DNA of 64,000 bases from Rikenellaceae bacterium (lineage in GTDB: Bacteria > Bacteroidota > Bacteroidia > Bacteroidales > Rikenellaceae): assembly GCA_902363575.1 (NCBI GenBank), contig CABJAJ010000002.1:558001-622000 (forward strand), given 5' to 3'. Positions 18,908-27,788 of this stretch are shown here, piece by piece. The notes beneath the pieces are model-generated. The model was not told the DNA's origin. It did no database searches and was given only the letters and a program-made list of their open reading frames with translations. A program made the translations under genes and the position numbers. How positions within the stretch are numbered: the stretch's first letter is position 1; each line of letters begins with the position of its first letter.

Positions 18908-19819
18908 CTACTTCCAAAGGTATTCGGGATAGACGCCCTCGTCGATCAGCCGCCGCAGATTGGTCACCAACGACGGGCGATCCTCCTTGTAGGTCACCCC
19001 GAACCAGCGTGCCGAGGAGCGAAGCACCCGCATCTCGGCCGTGCCGTCGGCGATCAGCTTATTGACCATCGAGGGAATGTAAAACTCCGCCCTGGGGTTG
19101 TCGCCGTTTTCCCGCAGAAAGGTGCGGAACCAGGATTCCGACCACGCGAAATAGTCGGGTGTGAATCCGAAGAGATTCATCGACACAGGGGTGTCGGGCG
19201 CAAGCTCCAGGTCGGCACCGCCGTCGTGATAGACGATCCGTCCGTCCGCAAGCCGTTCGATCTGCGTCCGCTCGACCATGCCGCAAAGCCGTTGCCGCCC
19301 GTCCACCGTGCAGACGCCACGCGAGACGGTTCCGTTTTCCGAAAGCGTCTTGTCCAGCTCGTAGGCGACCATGCAGTAGTTGCCGCGCGACTCCCCGAGA
19401 CCCGAGAGGTACTCGCCGATGGTACGGTAGGCGTCGGCCCCGTAAAAGTCGTCGGCATTGATGACCGCAAATGGGGTGTCGATCACCCCGGCGGCCATCA
19501 TCACGGCGTGGTTGGTGCCCCAGGGTTTCACGCGGCCCTCCGGCACCGGGAAACCTTCGGGAAGCATGTCGAGCTCCTGATAGACGTATTCCACTGCGAT
19601 CCGGCCGCCGAAACGGGCCGGTGTGAACACCTCGCGGAACTCCTCCGCGAAGCTGTGGCGGATGACGAAAACCACCTTGCCGAATCCGGCGCGGATGGCA
19701 TCGTAAACCGAGTAGTCGATGATGGCTTCACCGCCCGGACCCACGCCGTCCATCTGCTTGAGAGAGCCGTAGCGCGAGCCCATGCCGGCCGCCAGAACCA
19801 ATAATGCAGGCTTTACCAT
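18908..19819 (-). CDS. Sugar-nucleotide-type nucleotidyltransferase
   Basis: This 303-residue protein has the nucleotidyltransferase signature LAAGMGSRYGSLKQ near the N-terminus and an acidic metal-binding segment (INADDFYGADAY). It transfers a nucleotide to a phosphorylated substrate, typically a sugar 1-phosphate, but the substrate is not evident. The ATG at 19819 places the signature at residues 7-20 as in the family. The gene has a TACCTTTG box 38 bp upstream that is divergent from the LytM-dxr operon. Confidence 0.82.
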   Translation of the reverse strand: MVKPALLVLAAGMGSRYGSLKQMDGVGPGGEAIIDYSVYDAIRAGFGKVVFVIRHSFAEEFREVFTPARFGGRIAVEYVYQELDMLPEGFPVPEGRVKPWGTNHAVMMAAGVIDTPFAVINADDFYGADAYRTIGEYLSGLGESRGNYCMVAYELDKTLSENGTVSRGVCTVDGRQRLCGMVERTQIERLADGRIVYHDGGADLELAPDTPVSMNLFGFTPDYFAWSESWFRTFLRENGDNPRAEFYIPSMVNKLIADGTAEMRVLRSSARWFGVTYKEDRPSLVTNLRRLIDEGVYPEYLWK

Positions 19820-19857
19820 AATATTCGGGTTATTTGAACGTTCGGAACAAGTGACCC

Positions 19858-19915
19858 CAAAGGTAAAAAAAACGAGACGAAATACCAAGAAATCGCCCGC
19901 TTTTGGTTACCTTTG
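19858..19915. promoter_or_regulatory. Divergent promoter pair
   Basis: Two copies of TACCTTTG face away from each other: minus strand at 19858-19865 for the nucleotidyltransferase, and plus strand at 19908-19915 for the LytM-dxr-rseP operon. Only 42 bp separate them, so the two promoters may influence each other. Confidence 0.65.
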
Positions 19916-19942
19916 CACTACTTGTCAAACCGCCCGATAAGC

Positions 19943-20821
19943 ATGAGAAATTCATTCCGTTGGATCGCCGACCGGTGGCGCAGCTTCTTCCGCAAGCGCC
20001 GCCTGAGCATGCGCAATGCGACCGACAACCAGGAGGAGTGGCATACCCACATCTCCCCGGCCGGCATCTTCGCCGCGTTCGTCGCATTCGTGCTGCTGAT
20101 CTTCGTGCTGGTGCTGACCTTCGTAGCCTACTCGCCCGTGCTGGAGCTGCTGCCGGGCTACCGTTCGGAAGCCGACAAATCGCGCGAAAACATCATCCGC
20201 AACATCATGCGGCTGGACTCGATGGAACGCATGATGAACGACATGCTGACCTACAACCACAACATCGCCCTCATCATGGAGGGCAAAACCCCCGTGGTCG
20301 CGTCCCGTACCCAGAGCGACAGCCTGCGCATCGACAAACGGCTGGTCGCCCCCAATGCGGAGGATTCGGTGCTGCGGGCCCAGATGGAGGGGGACGGCGC
20401 GTACAGCCTCGAGCGTTCGGTGAACGCCCGGCCTCCGATGCGCGAAGCGATCGAAATGGCAACCCCGGTCGAGGGAATCATCACCGAGCGGTTCGACCTC
20501 AAGCAGGGGCGGTTCGGCATCAGCATCGCCGCCGCGCCCGAGGCGCAGGTCGCCTCGGCAGACGAAGGGACGGTCGTGCTGAGCCTGTGGACGCCCGAAA
20601 CCGGGTACATCATCGAGGTACAGCACGCCGGCAACCTGCTCTCCGTCTATCGCAACCTGTCGCAGTCGCTCGTCACGCCGGGCCAGCGCGTGCGCCGGGG
20701 CGAGGTCATCGGCACCAACACCGAAGCGCTCGCCGACGCCGGCGATGCCAAAATCCTCACGTTTGAACTTTGGAACAACGGCAAGCCGGTGGACCCCGAG
20801 GGGTACATCGTCTTCCGGTAA
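19943..20821 (+). CDS. Membrane-anchored degenerate M23 (LytM-like) protein
   Basis: This 292-residue protein has a basic cytoplasmic N-terminus, one span at about 41-63, a periplasmic linker and a C-terminal M23/LytM fold at about 185-290 (VEGIITERF, GIIEVQHAGNLLSVYRNLS-like core, GQRVRRGEVIG). The zinc ligands of active M23 peptidases seem lost: the usual HxGxDI reads RFGISI, YAHLS reads YRNLS, and HLHFE reads ILTFEL. It is therefore probably a non-catalytic activator of a cell-wall amidase, like EnvC or NlpD, but this is inferred. dxr starts 7 bp downstream. Confidence 0.8.
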   Translation: MRNSFRWIADRWRSFFRKRRLSMRNATDNQEEWHTHISPAGIFAAFVAFVLLIFVLVLTFVAYSPVLELLPGYRSEADKSRENIIRNIMRLDSMERMMNDMLTYNHNIALIMEGKTPVVASRTQSDSLRIDKRLVAPNAEDSVLRAQMEGDGAYSLERSVNARPPMREAIEMATPVEGIITERFDLKQGRFGISIAAAPEAQVASADEGTVVLSLWTPETGYIIEVQHAGNLLSVYRNLSQSLVTPGQRVRRGEVIGTNTEALADAGDAKILTFELWNNGKPVDPEGYIVFR

Positions 20822-20828
20822 ACTGCGC

Positions 20829-21980
20829 ATGAAACAAAAATTAGCCATACTGGGTTCGACCGGATCGATCGGCGTGCAGACGCTCGACATCGTGCGCGAG
20901 CACCCCGACCGTTTCGAGGTTTCCGTACTCACGGCCCGAAGAAACTGGGAAATGCTGGCACGTCAGGCCATCGCCTGCGACGCCGCAAGCGTGGTGATCG
21001 CCGACACGGATTGCTACCCCCGGCTCAAAGAGGCGCTCGCCGCCCACCCGATCAAGGTCTATGCGGGCGCCGAAGCCATCGCACAGGTCGTGCAGGGCGA
21101 CGACGTGGACGTCGTGGTCAATGCGCTGGTGGGATACGCCGGACTTTCGCCGACGGTCGCGGCCCTCGAAGCCGGCAAGAAAGTGGCCCTTGCCAACAAG
21201 GAGTCGCTGGTGGTCGGAGGCCGCAACGTGATGCGTCTTTCGGCCGAAAAGCACGCTCCGATCCTGCCGATCGACTCCGAACATTCGGCCATCTTCCAAT
21301 GCCTGGTCGGAGAGGTCGCCCCGGTGCGGCGGCTGATTCTCACCTGCAGCGGCGGGGCGCTGCGCGACCTGACCCGGGAAGAGCTCGCGGCCGTCACGGT
21401 CGAACAGGCCCTCCGCCACCCCCAGTGGGAGATGGGAGCCAAAATCACCATCGACTCCGCCACGCTGGTCAATAAGGGTTTCGAGGTGATCGAGGCGCAC
21501 TGGCTGTTCGGCGTGCCGGCCGATCGGATCGAGGTGGTCATCCATCCCCAGTCCATCGTCCACTCGCTCGTCGAATTCGGGGACGGAGCCCTCAAGGCGC
21601 AGCTCGGCGCCCCCGACATGCGCACGCCGATCAGCTATGCCCTCACCTTTCCCGATCGGGCGCCGCGTTCGCAGGAGACTTTCCGGCTCACCGACCACCC
21701 GGTTCTCGCCTTTGCCGAGGTCGATCGGACGAAATACCCGGCGCTGGATCTGGCGTACGACTGCCTCGCACGGGGCGGTACGGCCGCCTGCACGATGAAC
21801 GGCGCGAACGAAGTGGCCGTGGAGGCCTTCCTGACACGCAAATGCGGCTACCCCGACATCGTCGGCAGCATAGAATTTGCCCTTCGCAGGGCCGGATTCG
21901 TCGCCGAACCCACGCTCGACGACTACGCCGCCGCCGACGGGGAGGCACGCGCGCTGGCCCGTCAATACCTCGCTTTATAA
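20829..21980 (+). CDS. dxr: 1-deoxy-D-xylulose-5-phosphate reductoisomerase
   Basis: This is the second enzyme of the MEP isoprenoid pathway, making 2-C-methyl-D-erythritol 4-phosphate with NADPH. The 383-residue length is typical. The NADPH loop GSTGSIG is near residues 9-15, followed by LANKESLV, PIDSEHSAIFQ and the substrate-binding stretch LTCSGGALRD. The start is set by the ATG at 20829, directly after the LytM gene. rseP follows after 16 bp, a pairing also common in other bacteria. Confidence 0.97.
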   Translation: MKQKLAILGSTGSIGVQTLDIVREHPDRFEVSVLTARRNWEMLARQAIACDAASVVIADTDCYPRLKEALAAHPIKVYAGAEAIAQVVQGDDVDVVVNALVGYAGLSPTVAALEAGKKVALANKESLVVGGRNVMRLSAEKHAPILPIDSEHSAIFQCLVGEVAPVRRLILTCSGGALRDLTREELAAVTVEQALRHPQWEMGAKITIDSATLVNKGFEVIEAHWLFGVPADRIEVVIHPQSIVHSLVEFGDGALKAQLGAPDMRTPISYALTFPDRAPRSQETFRLTDHPVLAFAEVDRTKYPALDLAYDCLARGGTAACTMNGANEVAVEAFLTRKCGYPDIVGSIEFALRRAGFVAEPTLDDYAAADGEARALARQYLAL

Positions 21981-21996
21981 CCAAACAACGATTCGG

Positions 21997-23319
21997 ATGG
22001 ATATTCTTATCAAAGTCATACAGCTCTTTTTATGCTTCACCCTGCTCGTGGGCATCCACGAACTGGGTCATTTCTTCATGGCGCGTGCGTTCAAAATCCG
22101 CGTCGAGAAATTCTATATCTTCTTCAATCCCTGGTTTTCGCTCTTCAAATTCCGCCGCAACGGAACCGAATACGGCCTGGGCTGGCTTCCGCTGGGCGGC
22201 TATGTCAAGATTGCAGGCATGGTCGATGAGAGCATGGACAAGGAGCAGTTGAAACAGCCCGTCAAGCCCGATGAATTCCGGGCCAAACCCGCCTGGCAGC
22301 GCTTTCTGGTGATGATTGCCGGCGTGACGATGAACCTGCTGCTGGCCGTAGTCATCTACATCGGCATCTGCTACACCTGGGGCGACTCCTATTTCTCGAA
22401 CAACGACGCCCGCTGGGGCTACAACTTCAACGATGCGGGGCACGAAATGGGTTTCCGCGACGGCGACCGCTTCGTGACCATCGACGGCGAACCCGTCGAT
22501 AACATCCGCACGCTGCTCAACGACCTGCTCATCACCGAGAGCGGACGCACGGTGGTGGTCGAACGCGGCGGCGAGCAGGTGGCGATCCGCATTCCGCTCG
22601 AGACGCTGATCCGTATGCGGCAGGAGAAAGCCTACGACGGGCTTTTCACCCTTCCCGCGCCTTTTATCGTGGACAGCGTTGCCTCCGCAGCGGCCCGGGA
22701 CGCCGGATTGCAGCCGGGCGACCGGATCGCCGGGCTCGACGGCCGGACCATCACCGACTTCGCTTCCATCCGCGAAGCGCTCGCGGAGGTCAAAGGCCAG
22801 ACGACGATGCTCACCGTCATCCGGGACACCGACACCCTTTCGCTCGCCGCAGCCGTGGACGGGCAGGGCAAGCTGGGCGTGCTGGCACTCGCATCCCCCT
22901 ACACGATGCGCACCCGCCACTACACCTTCGGTGAATCCATACCCGCCGGAATCCGCAAAACGGGCGAGGTCGTTTCGGACTACTGGCAGCAGCTCAAGCT
23001 GATCGTGCAGCCCAAAACCCGCATGTACGAAGAGGTGGGCGGCTTCGTGGCCATCGGCAGCATCTTTCCCGGCGAGTGGGACTGGCAGGACTTCTGGTTC
23101 AAGACCGCCTTTCTGTCGATCATCCTGGCGATCATGAACCTCCTCCCGATCCCCGTGCTGGACGGGGGACACGCCCTGTTCACCCTCTGGGAGATGATTA
23201 CCCGCCGCAAGCCGAGCGAAAAATTCCTCGAACGGGCGCAGTACGTCGGATTCCTGATCCTCATGGCGCTGCTGATCTACGCCAACGGGAACGACATTTA
23301 CCGCTTTTTCATCAAGTGA
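21997..23319 (+). CDS. rseP: RIP metalloprotease RseP (site-2 protease)
   Basis: This 440-residue intramembrane zinc protease has HELGH at residues 21-25 in the first span and NLLPIPVLDGGH in a late span providing the third metal ligand. Two PDZ-like regions lie between them (PGDRIAGLDGRTI in the second). It cleaves anti-sigma factors and signal-peptide remnants within the membrane. It is co-transcribed with dxr and the small gene that follows 2 bp downstream. Confidence 0.95.
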   Translation: MDILIKVIQLFLCFTLLVGIHELGHFFMARAFKIRVEKFYIFFNPWFSLFKFRRNGTEYGLGWLPLGGYVKIAGMVDESMDKEQLKQPVKPDEFRAKPAWQRFLVMIAGVTMNLLLAVVIYIGICYTWGDSYFSNNDARWGYNFNDAGHEMGFRDGDRFVTIDGEPVDNIRTLLNDLLITESGRTVVVERGGEQVAIRIPLETLIRMRQEKAYDGLFTLPAPFIVDSVASAAARDAGLQPGDRIAGLDGRTITDFASIREALAEVKGQTTMLTVIRDTDTLSLAAAVDGQGKLGVLALASPYTMRTRHYTFGESIPAGIRKTGEVVSDYWQQLKLIVQPKTRMYEEVGGFVAIGSIFPGEWDWQDFWFKTAFLSIILAIMNLLPIPVLDGGHALFTLWEMITRRKPSEKFLERAQYVGFLILMALLIYANGNDIYRFFIK

Positions 23320-23321
23320 CG

Positions 23322-23612
23322 ATGAGCTTCGCAGGGCATGTGTTCGATATGATCCGACGCTCCGAGGCCAACCGGGCGCTGGTCAAAGCCTCCCGCGACA
23401 AAGCCGCCGGGTTGCGGATGCGCTATATCGGCACGCCCGCCGACTCGCGGCCGACGGCGGAAAAACAGATAGCCCCCGAGCGGCTCGCCGGCGAGTTGCG
23501 GCACATCCGGATGCGGGCGCGTGACGAACGCCGGAGGCTTGCGATCGTGGGCGGCATCCTCTGCGCGGCGGGCCTGGCGGCACTGATCGGGCTGACCTGG
23601 CTTTTTCTGTAA
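23322..23612 (+). CDS. Small membrane protein of unknown function
   Basis: This 96-residue protein has a basic N-terminal two thirds and one predicted C-terminal span at about 72-94 ending WLFL. It looks tail-anchored with the basic part in the cytoplasm. The ATG lies 2 bp after the rseP stop. I recognise no family. Its position suggests work alongside RseP or envelope maintenance. Confidence 0.65.
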   Translation: MSFAGHVFDMIRRSEANRALVKASRDKAAGLRMRYIGTPADSRPTAEKQIAPERLAGELRHIRMRARDERRRLAIVGGILCAAGLAALIGLTWLFL

Positions 23613-23657
23613 GCTGCCCCGCACCCCAATATAAAGGATACCTTGAACGGAAGCAAT

Positions 23658-24287
23658 ATGAACCCTACGCTTGAAACCTGTGCCGCAGCGCTGCGCCGCA
23701 ACCGCTTCGACGTGCGCGTGGTCGCAACGAGCGAAGAGGCGCTCGCCGCGATGAAAACGATCGTGGAGGCCGAGCGGCCCGAAGTCGTCTCGTTCGGGGA
23801 TTCGATGACCATGCGCGCTACCGGAGTGATCGAATGGCTGCGCGGCGACCGACGCTTCCGCCTGCTCGACGGCTTCGATCCCTCGATGCCGCGGAGCGAG
23901 CGGCTCGAAATACGTCGGCAAGCCCTGCTGTGCGACCTGTTCATCACGGGGATCAACGCCGTGACCGCCGTCGGGACCCTTCACTGGCTCGACATGGTCG
24001 GCAACCGCATTGCGCCCGTCGCCTTCGGCCCCCGCAAGGTCATTCTGGTCGCCGGACGCAAAAAGGTCGTCGCCTCGCGCGAGGAGGCCGAGGAGCGCAT
24101 CCGCCGCATTGCCGCTCCGCAGAACGTGGCCCGCCATCCCGGGTTCCGCACCCCATGCGCGATAACGGGCGTCTGCTCCGACTGCAACTCGCCCGACCGC
24201 ATCTGCAACACCCGCATGGAGATGCTGCGCTGCCACCCCGCTGGCCGTGTGACGGTCATCCTGATCGACGAGGATTCGGGCCTGTAA
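23658..24287 (+). CDS. LUD domain protein (LutC/YkgG-like)
   Basis: This 209-residue protein has the LUD fold of the lactate-utilisation proteins (SFGDSMTMRATGVIEWL, LFITGINAVTAVGTLHWLDM, VAFGPRKVILVAGRKKV). A C-terminal cluster of four cysteines (PCAITGVCSDCNSPDRIC) could bind a metal or an Fe-S centre. lutA and lutB partners are absent, so this is the stand-alone form. I prefer the ATG at 23658 over an upstream TTG at 23643. Confidence 0.82.
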   Translation: MNPTLETCAAALRRNRFDVRVVATSEEALAAMKTIVEAERPEVVSFGDSMTMRATGVIEWLRGDRRFRLLDGFDPSMPRSERLEIRRQALLCDLFITGINAVTAVGTLHWLDMVGNRIAPVAFGPRKVILVAGRKKVVASREEAEERIRRIAAPQNVARHPGFRTPCAITGVCSDCNSPDRICNTRMEMLRCHPAGRVTVILIDEDSGL

Positions 24288-24363
24288 CGGGCGGTGAACG
24301 GCGGCGCAGCAATACGAAGGATATGAGACGTCCGGCGACGGACGCACAACCCAAGAGGAACAC

Positions 24364-25728
24364 ATGGCAAAGGTCAAAAAGGCATTTTTCTGCAAGAGCT
24401 GCGGTTTTGAAGCGCCCCAATGGTACGGCAAATGCCCGTCGTGCGGCGAATGGAACACTTTCACCGAGGAGGTCATAGCACGCGAAAACGGCGGCGGCAC
24501 GGCGGCGCTCGCCGACCTGCCCGCAGCGCGCCCGCAGCGCATCCTCGAAATCCGGCAGAACGAACGGCGGCGCATCGACCTGGGCAACCGCGAGGTCAAT
24601 CGCGTGCTGGGCGGCGGCCTGGTGCCGGGCTCGCTCGTGCTGCTCGGCGGCGAGCCGGGGATCGGCAAATCGACCCTCAGCCTCCAGATCGCACTGGCCG
24701 CCAACGGCCTGAAAACGCTCTATGTCTCGGGCGAGGAGTCGGCCGAGCAGATCCGCATGCGCGCCAACCGGCTGGGGATCGGCAACGAGGAGTGTCTGGT
24801 CTATGCGGAAACGCTGCTCGAAAACATCCTCCTTCAGATCGGCGAGCAGAAACCCGACCTGGTGATCGTCGATTCGATCCAGACCATCTACACCAACCTG
24901 CTGGACTCCTCCGCCGGAAGCGTCTCGCAAATCCGGGAATGTGCCTCCTCGCTGCTCAAATACGCCAAGAGCAGCGGTACATCCGTCTTCATCATCGGCC
25001 ACATCACCAAGGACGGCACCATCGCAGGGCCCAAGGTGCTCGAACATATCGTGGACGTGGTGCTCCAGTTCGAGGGGGACAACAACCAAATCTACCGCAT
25101 CCTGCGGGGGATCAAAAACCGGTTCGGAGCGACGTTCGAGATCGGGGTTTTCGAGATGCTCGACGCCGGTCTGCGCGAGGTGGACAACCCCTCGGAGATC
25201 CTGCTCACCCACTACGACCAACCGCTGAGCGGCATCGCCGTGGGCGCCTCGGTGGACGGCATACGCCCCTACCTGATCGAAGTGCAGGCACTGGTCTCGG
25301 GCGCAGCCTACGGCACCCCGCAGCGTTCGGCCACGGGGTACGACAGCCGCCGCATGAACATGCTGCTGGCCGTATTGGAAAAGCGCGTGGGGATGAAAAT
25401 GTTCCAGAAAGACGTATTCCTCAACTTCGCGGGAGGCTTCAAGGTCGCCGATCCGGGTCTGGACCTCGCGGTCGTCGCGGCCGTGATCTCCTCCTACTAC
25501 GACCGCCCCATCGCCGAGGGGGTCTGCTGCGCCGGAGAGATCGGACTCTCGGGCGAAGTGCGGCCCGCCCCGCGCAGCGAGCAGCGCATCAGCGAAGCCT
25601 CGCGGCTCGGGTTCCGCCGCATCGTGGTTTCGGGCTACCTGCCCAAAAACGCCAAGCGGCCCAGAGGGATCGAAGTGGTCGCAATCAACCGGATCGACGA
25701 ACTTCCCCGCGCCCTGTTCGTCGAATAG
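24364..25728 (+). CDS. radA: DNA repair protein RadA/Sms
   Basis: This 454-residue RecA-related helicase drives branch migration in recombination. The N-terminal zinc finger uses Cys10, Cys13, Cys24 and Cys27. Walker A is GGEPGIGKST with Lys100, and the RadA-specific KNRFG motif is at 251-255. The C-terminal third is the Lon-protease-like domain. It ends the operon that starts at the LytM gene, or may be partly independent because of a 76-bp gap upstream. Confidence 0.97.
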   Translation: MAKVKKAFFCKSCGFEAPQWYGKCPSCGEWNTFTEEVIARENGGGTAALADLPAARPQRILEIRQNERRRIDLGNREVNRVLGGGLVPGSLVLLGGEPGIGKSTLSLQIALAANGLKTLYVSGEESAEQIRMRANRLGIGNEECLVYAETLLENILLQIGEQKPDLVIVDSIQTIYTNLLDSSAGSVSQIRECASSLLKYAKSSGTSVFIIGHITKDGTIAGPKVLEHIVDVVLQFEGDNNQIYRILRGIKNRFGATFEIGVFEMLDAGLREVDNPSEILLTHYDQPLSGIAVGASVDGIRPYLIEVQALVSGAAYGTPQRSATGYDSRRMNMLLAVLEKRVGMKMFQKDVFLNFAGGFKVADPGLDLAVVAAVISSYYDRPIAEGVCCAGEIGLSGEVRPAPRSEQRISEASRLGFRRIVVSGYLPKNAKRPRGIEVVAINRIDELPRALFVE

Positions 25729-25759
25729 CGCTCCGAGCCGAAAATATTTCCGGCCGATC

Positions 25760-25783
25760 GCCCCGCCCCGTCCCGGGCGGGGC
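25760..25783 (+). terminator. Possible terminator after radA
   Basis: GC-rich arms 25760-25768 and 25775-25783 form a perfect 9-bp stem with a 6-nt loop. There is no T tract (ATAGTCTTTG follows), so function as a terminator is uncertain. Confidence 0.4.
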
Positions 25784-25822
25784 ATAGTCTTTGAAAGGAT
25801 ATCCGGCAAAAAGGTAGAAACT

Positions 25823-26791
25823 ATGCAAAAAAGAGCCGTCATACTGGGAGGAGTGGGCCTCATCGGCACGCACCTCTGCCTCAGGCTGCTCGGCGAGGGA
25901 TACGAGGTCTTCTGCGTGGATATCCGCGATGTGAGCGACTCGCCGCTGCTCAGGGAGGTCAAAGGCATCGCGGGCTTCCGGTACGTGCATCACAACATCA
26001 CCAATCCGTTCGGCATCCGCTGCGACGAAATCTACAACCTGGCGACCCCCACCATGCTCCGCTACGACAAGGCGCTGCCGGTGGAGACGCTCAAGGTAAA
26101 CCTCCAGGGCTCGATCAATGCCCTCGAAACCGCCCGCACGGAGTTCGCACGCATCCTCTATGCCTCCTCGGGCGATGTGTACGGCACCATGCTGCGGGAG
26201 AGCTTCGCCGAGGAGGGCTTCAGCAACGCATCCGGGCGGGCGCTCGCCGAAGGCAAGCGGGCCGCCGAAGTGCTCCATGCAGCTTACCACGACGAATACG
26301 GCGTGGACGCCCGCATCGCCCGCATCTTCAACACCTACGGGCCGGGCGCCGATCCGAGCGACCAGCGCGTGGTGATGAAGATGATCGTGGCGGCGCTGCA
26401 AAACCGCGACATCACCATTTACGGCAGCGGCGAGCAGATGCGCTCCTTCTGCTGGGTGGGCGACGTGGTGGACGGATTGGTCCGCCTGATGCACGCGCCG
26501 CAGGCCGACGGAGCACGCACGGTCAATCTCGGCAGCGACCACGAGGTCTCCATCCGCGCGCTGGCCGAGAAGATCGTCGAGCTGACCGGCAGCCGCTCGC
26601 GCATCAACCACGTCGAAGCGCGACGCGACGACCCCCGCCGCCGTATGCCCGACATCGCCGCAGCCCGGCGCGAACTCGACTGGACACCCCGCACGCCGCT
26701 GGCCGAGGGGCTGCGCCGCACGATCGAATATGCGGAGAAAGAGCTCGCCGGCGCCCGGCAATGCACCCCTACATGGGTCGAAATCCATTGA
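25823..26791 (+). CDS. UDP-glucuronate decarboxylase-like SDR lacking the catalytic Tyr
   Basis: This 322-residue extended SDR resembles UDP-xylose synthase. It has the nucleotide-binding GxxGxxG at Gly9-Gly12-Gly15, the segment ASSGDVYG at 114-121, and RIFNTYGPG. The active-site YxxxK reads Leu141-Ala-Glu-Gly-Lys145 (codon CTC at 26243-26245), so the tyrosine that acts as base is missing while the lysine and the rest of the fold are kept. It may be inactive, regulatory, or use another residue. It is followed 19 bp later by a thioredoxin gene. Confidence 0.8.
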   Translation: MQKRAVILGGVGLIGTHLCLRLLGEGYEVFCVDIRDVSDSPLLREVKGIAGFRYVHHNITNPFGIRCDEIYNLATPTMLRYDKALPVETLKVNLQGSINALETARTEFARILYASSGDVYGTMLRESFAEEGFSNASGRALAEGKRAAEVLHAAYHDEYGVDARIARIFNTYGPGADPSDQRVVMKMIVAALQNRDITIYGSGEQMRSFCWVGDVVDGLVRLMHAPQADGARTVNLGSDHEVSIRALAEKIVELTGSRSRINHVEARRDDPRRRMPDIAAARRELDWTPRTPLAEGLRRTIEYAEKELAGARQCTPTWVEIH

Positions 26792-26810
26792 TATACGCAG
26801 CAATAAAAAT

Positions 26811-27140
26811 ATGAAGGATTTTGAAAAGGTAATCTGGCGGCAATCGCTCGTGCTGGTCGATTTCTTCGCCACGTGGTGCGGCCCCTGTCAGATGATGCAC
26901 CCCGTGCTCGACCGTTTCAGGGAGCAGATGGTGGGGCGCGTGGATGTCTTCAAGATCGACATCGACTCCCTCGAAGATGCCGAAACGATTCGCCGCTACA
27001 ACATTCAGGCGGTGCCGACGCTCATCTTTTTCCGGCGCGGTCGCGTCCTGTGGCGTGCAAGCGGCCGCCTGAGCCTGGAACAGCTCAAAGAGGTGGTCGA
27101 ACGGATCGAAGAGAAAGAGTACGCCGGTTGCAACATCTAA
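26811..27140 (+). CDS. trxA: Thioredoxin
   Basis: This 109-residue cytoplasmic disulfide reductase has the active site WCGPC (Cys23, Cys26) and the cis-proline segment AVPTLIFF. I chose the ATG at 26811, which gives the usual length. Its stop codon overlaps the stop of the convergent AlkD-like gene by 3 bp (27137-27140). Confidence 0.92.
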   Translation: MKDFEKVIWRQSLVLVDFFATWCGPCQMMHPVLDRFREQMVGRVDVFKIDIDSLEDAETIRRYNIQAVPTLIFFRRGRVLWRASGRLSLEQLKEVVERIEEKEYAGCNI

Positions 27141-27787
27141 CCGTCCAGACGCCACGCCATCTGCTCGCGGATATGGTCGGCGGCGGCGGTATGCGGCAAC
27201 GTGCCGACGACACGCAGAACGGCGTCGCGCCCCTCTGGGCGATCCGTTCCCACGGAAGCCAGCAATGCGACGACTCCGTCGGCAAGCAGCAGGTCTTCGG
27301 GAAAATCCGCCGCAAGAGCGGGCAGGGGCGCCAATGCCTCCCGCACCGGTACGGAACGGCTGCGGGCGGCCGACAACAGCGCCGCATAGCGCAGCAAGGG
27401 ATCGGTCGCAGCCATCCATGCGGCATAGAGTTCGCGCACGCACTCCGTGCGGCTCAACAGGGCGAAAGCCGCCTCCTCGGCAACTTCCGAATTGACGATC
27501 CCCGCGCCCCAGGCGTCGAATTCGGCAGCCACGACCCGCCGGGGCTCGGCGAGGGTGAGGGCGGCCAGTCGCAGTTCGCGCACATCCTGCAAAAAGAGGT
27601 AGCGGGCAAAAGCGTGATCGGGTGGGCAGGAGCGTGCGATCGCGCGAATCGTCGGCAGGCTCACGCCATAGTTGAGACCATAGGGACGTCCCCGCACACG
27701 CATCGAATCGGCAACCGCGCCGTTCATCTCCCGCCGCAGCCGCCCCAGCAACTCAACCATGCGGGAGGTCAGGTCCGTCGCGCCCAT
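27137..27787 (-). CDS. DNA alkylation repair (AlkD-like, HEAT-repeat) protein
   Basis: This 216-residue all-helical protein (RLRREMNGAVADSMRVRG, GVSLPTIRAIA, QDVRELRLAAL) resembles the HEAT-repeat proteins of Bacteroidetes annotated as DNA alkylation repair enzymes. AlkD members remove cationic alkylated bases without base flipping. Catalytic residues are not obvious by eye, so glycosylase activity is inferred from the family. It begins 1 bp after the DUF4831 gene. Confidence 0.7.
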   Translation of the reverse strand: MGATDLTSRMVELLGRLRREMNGAVADSMRVRGRPYGLNYGVSLPTIRAIARSCPPDHAFARYLFLQDVRELRLAALTLAEPRRVVAAEFDAWGAGIVNSEVAEEAAFALLSRTECVRELYAAWMAATDPLLRYAALLSAARSRSVPVREALAPLPALAADFPEDLLLADGVVALLASVGTDRPEGRDAVLRVVGTLPHTAAADHIREQMAWRLDG

Positions 27788-27788
27788 G

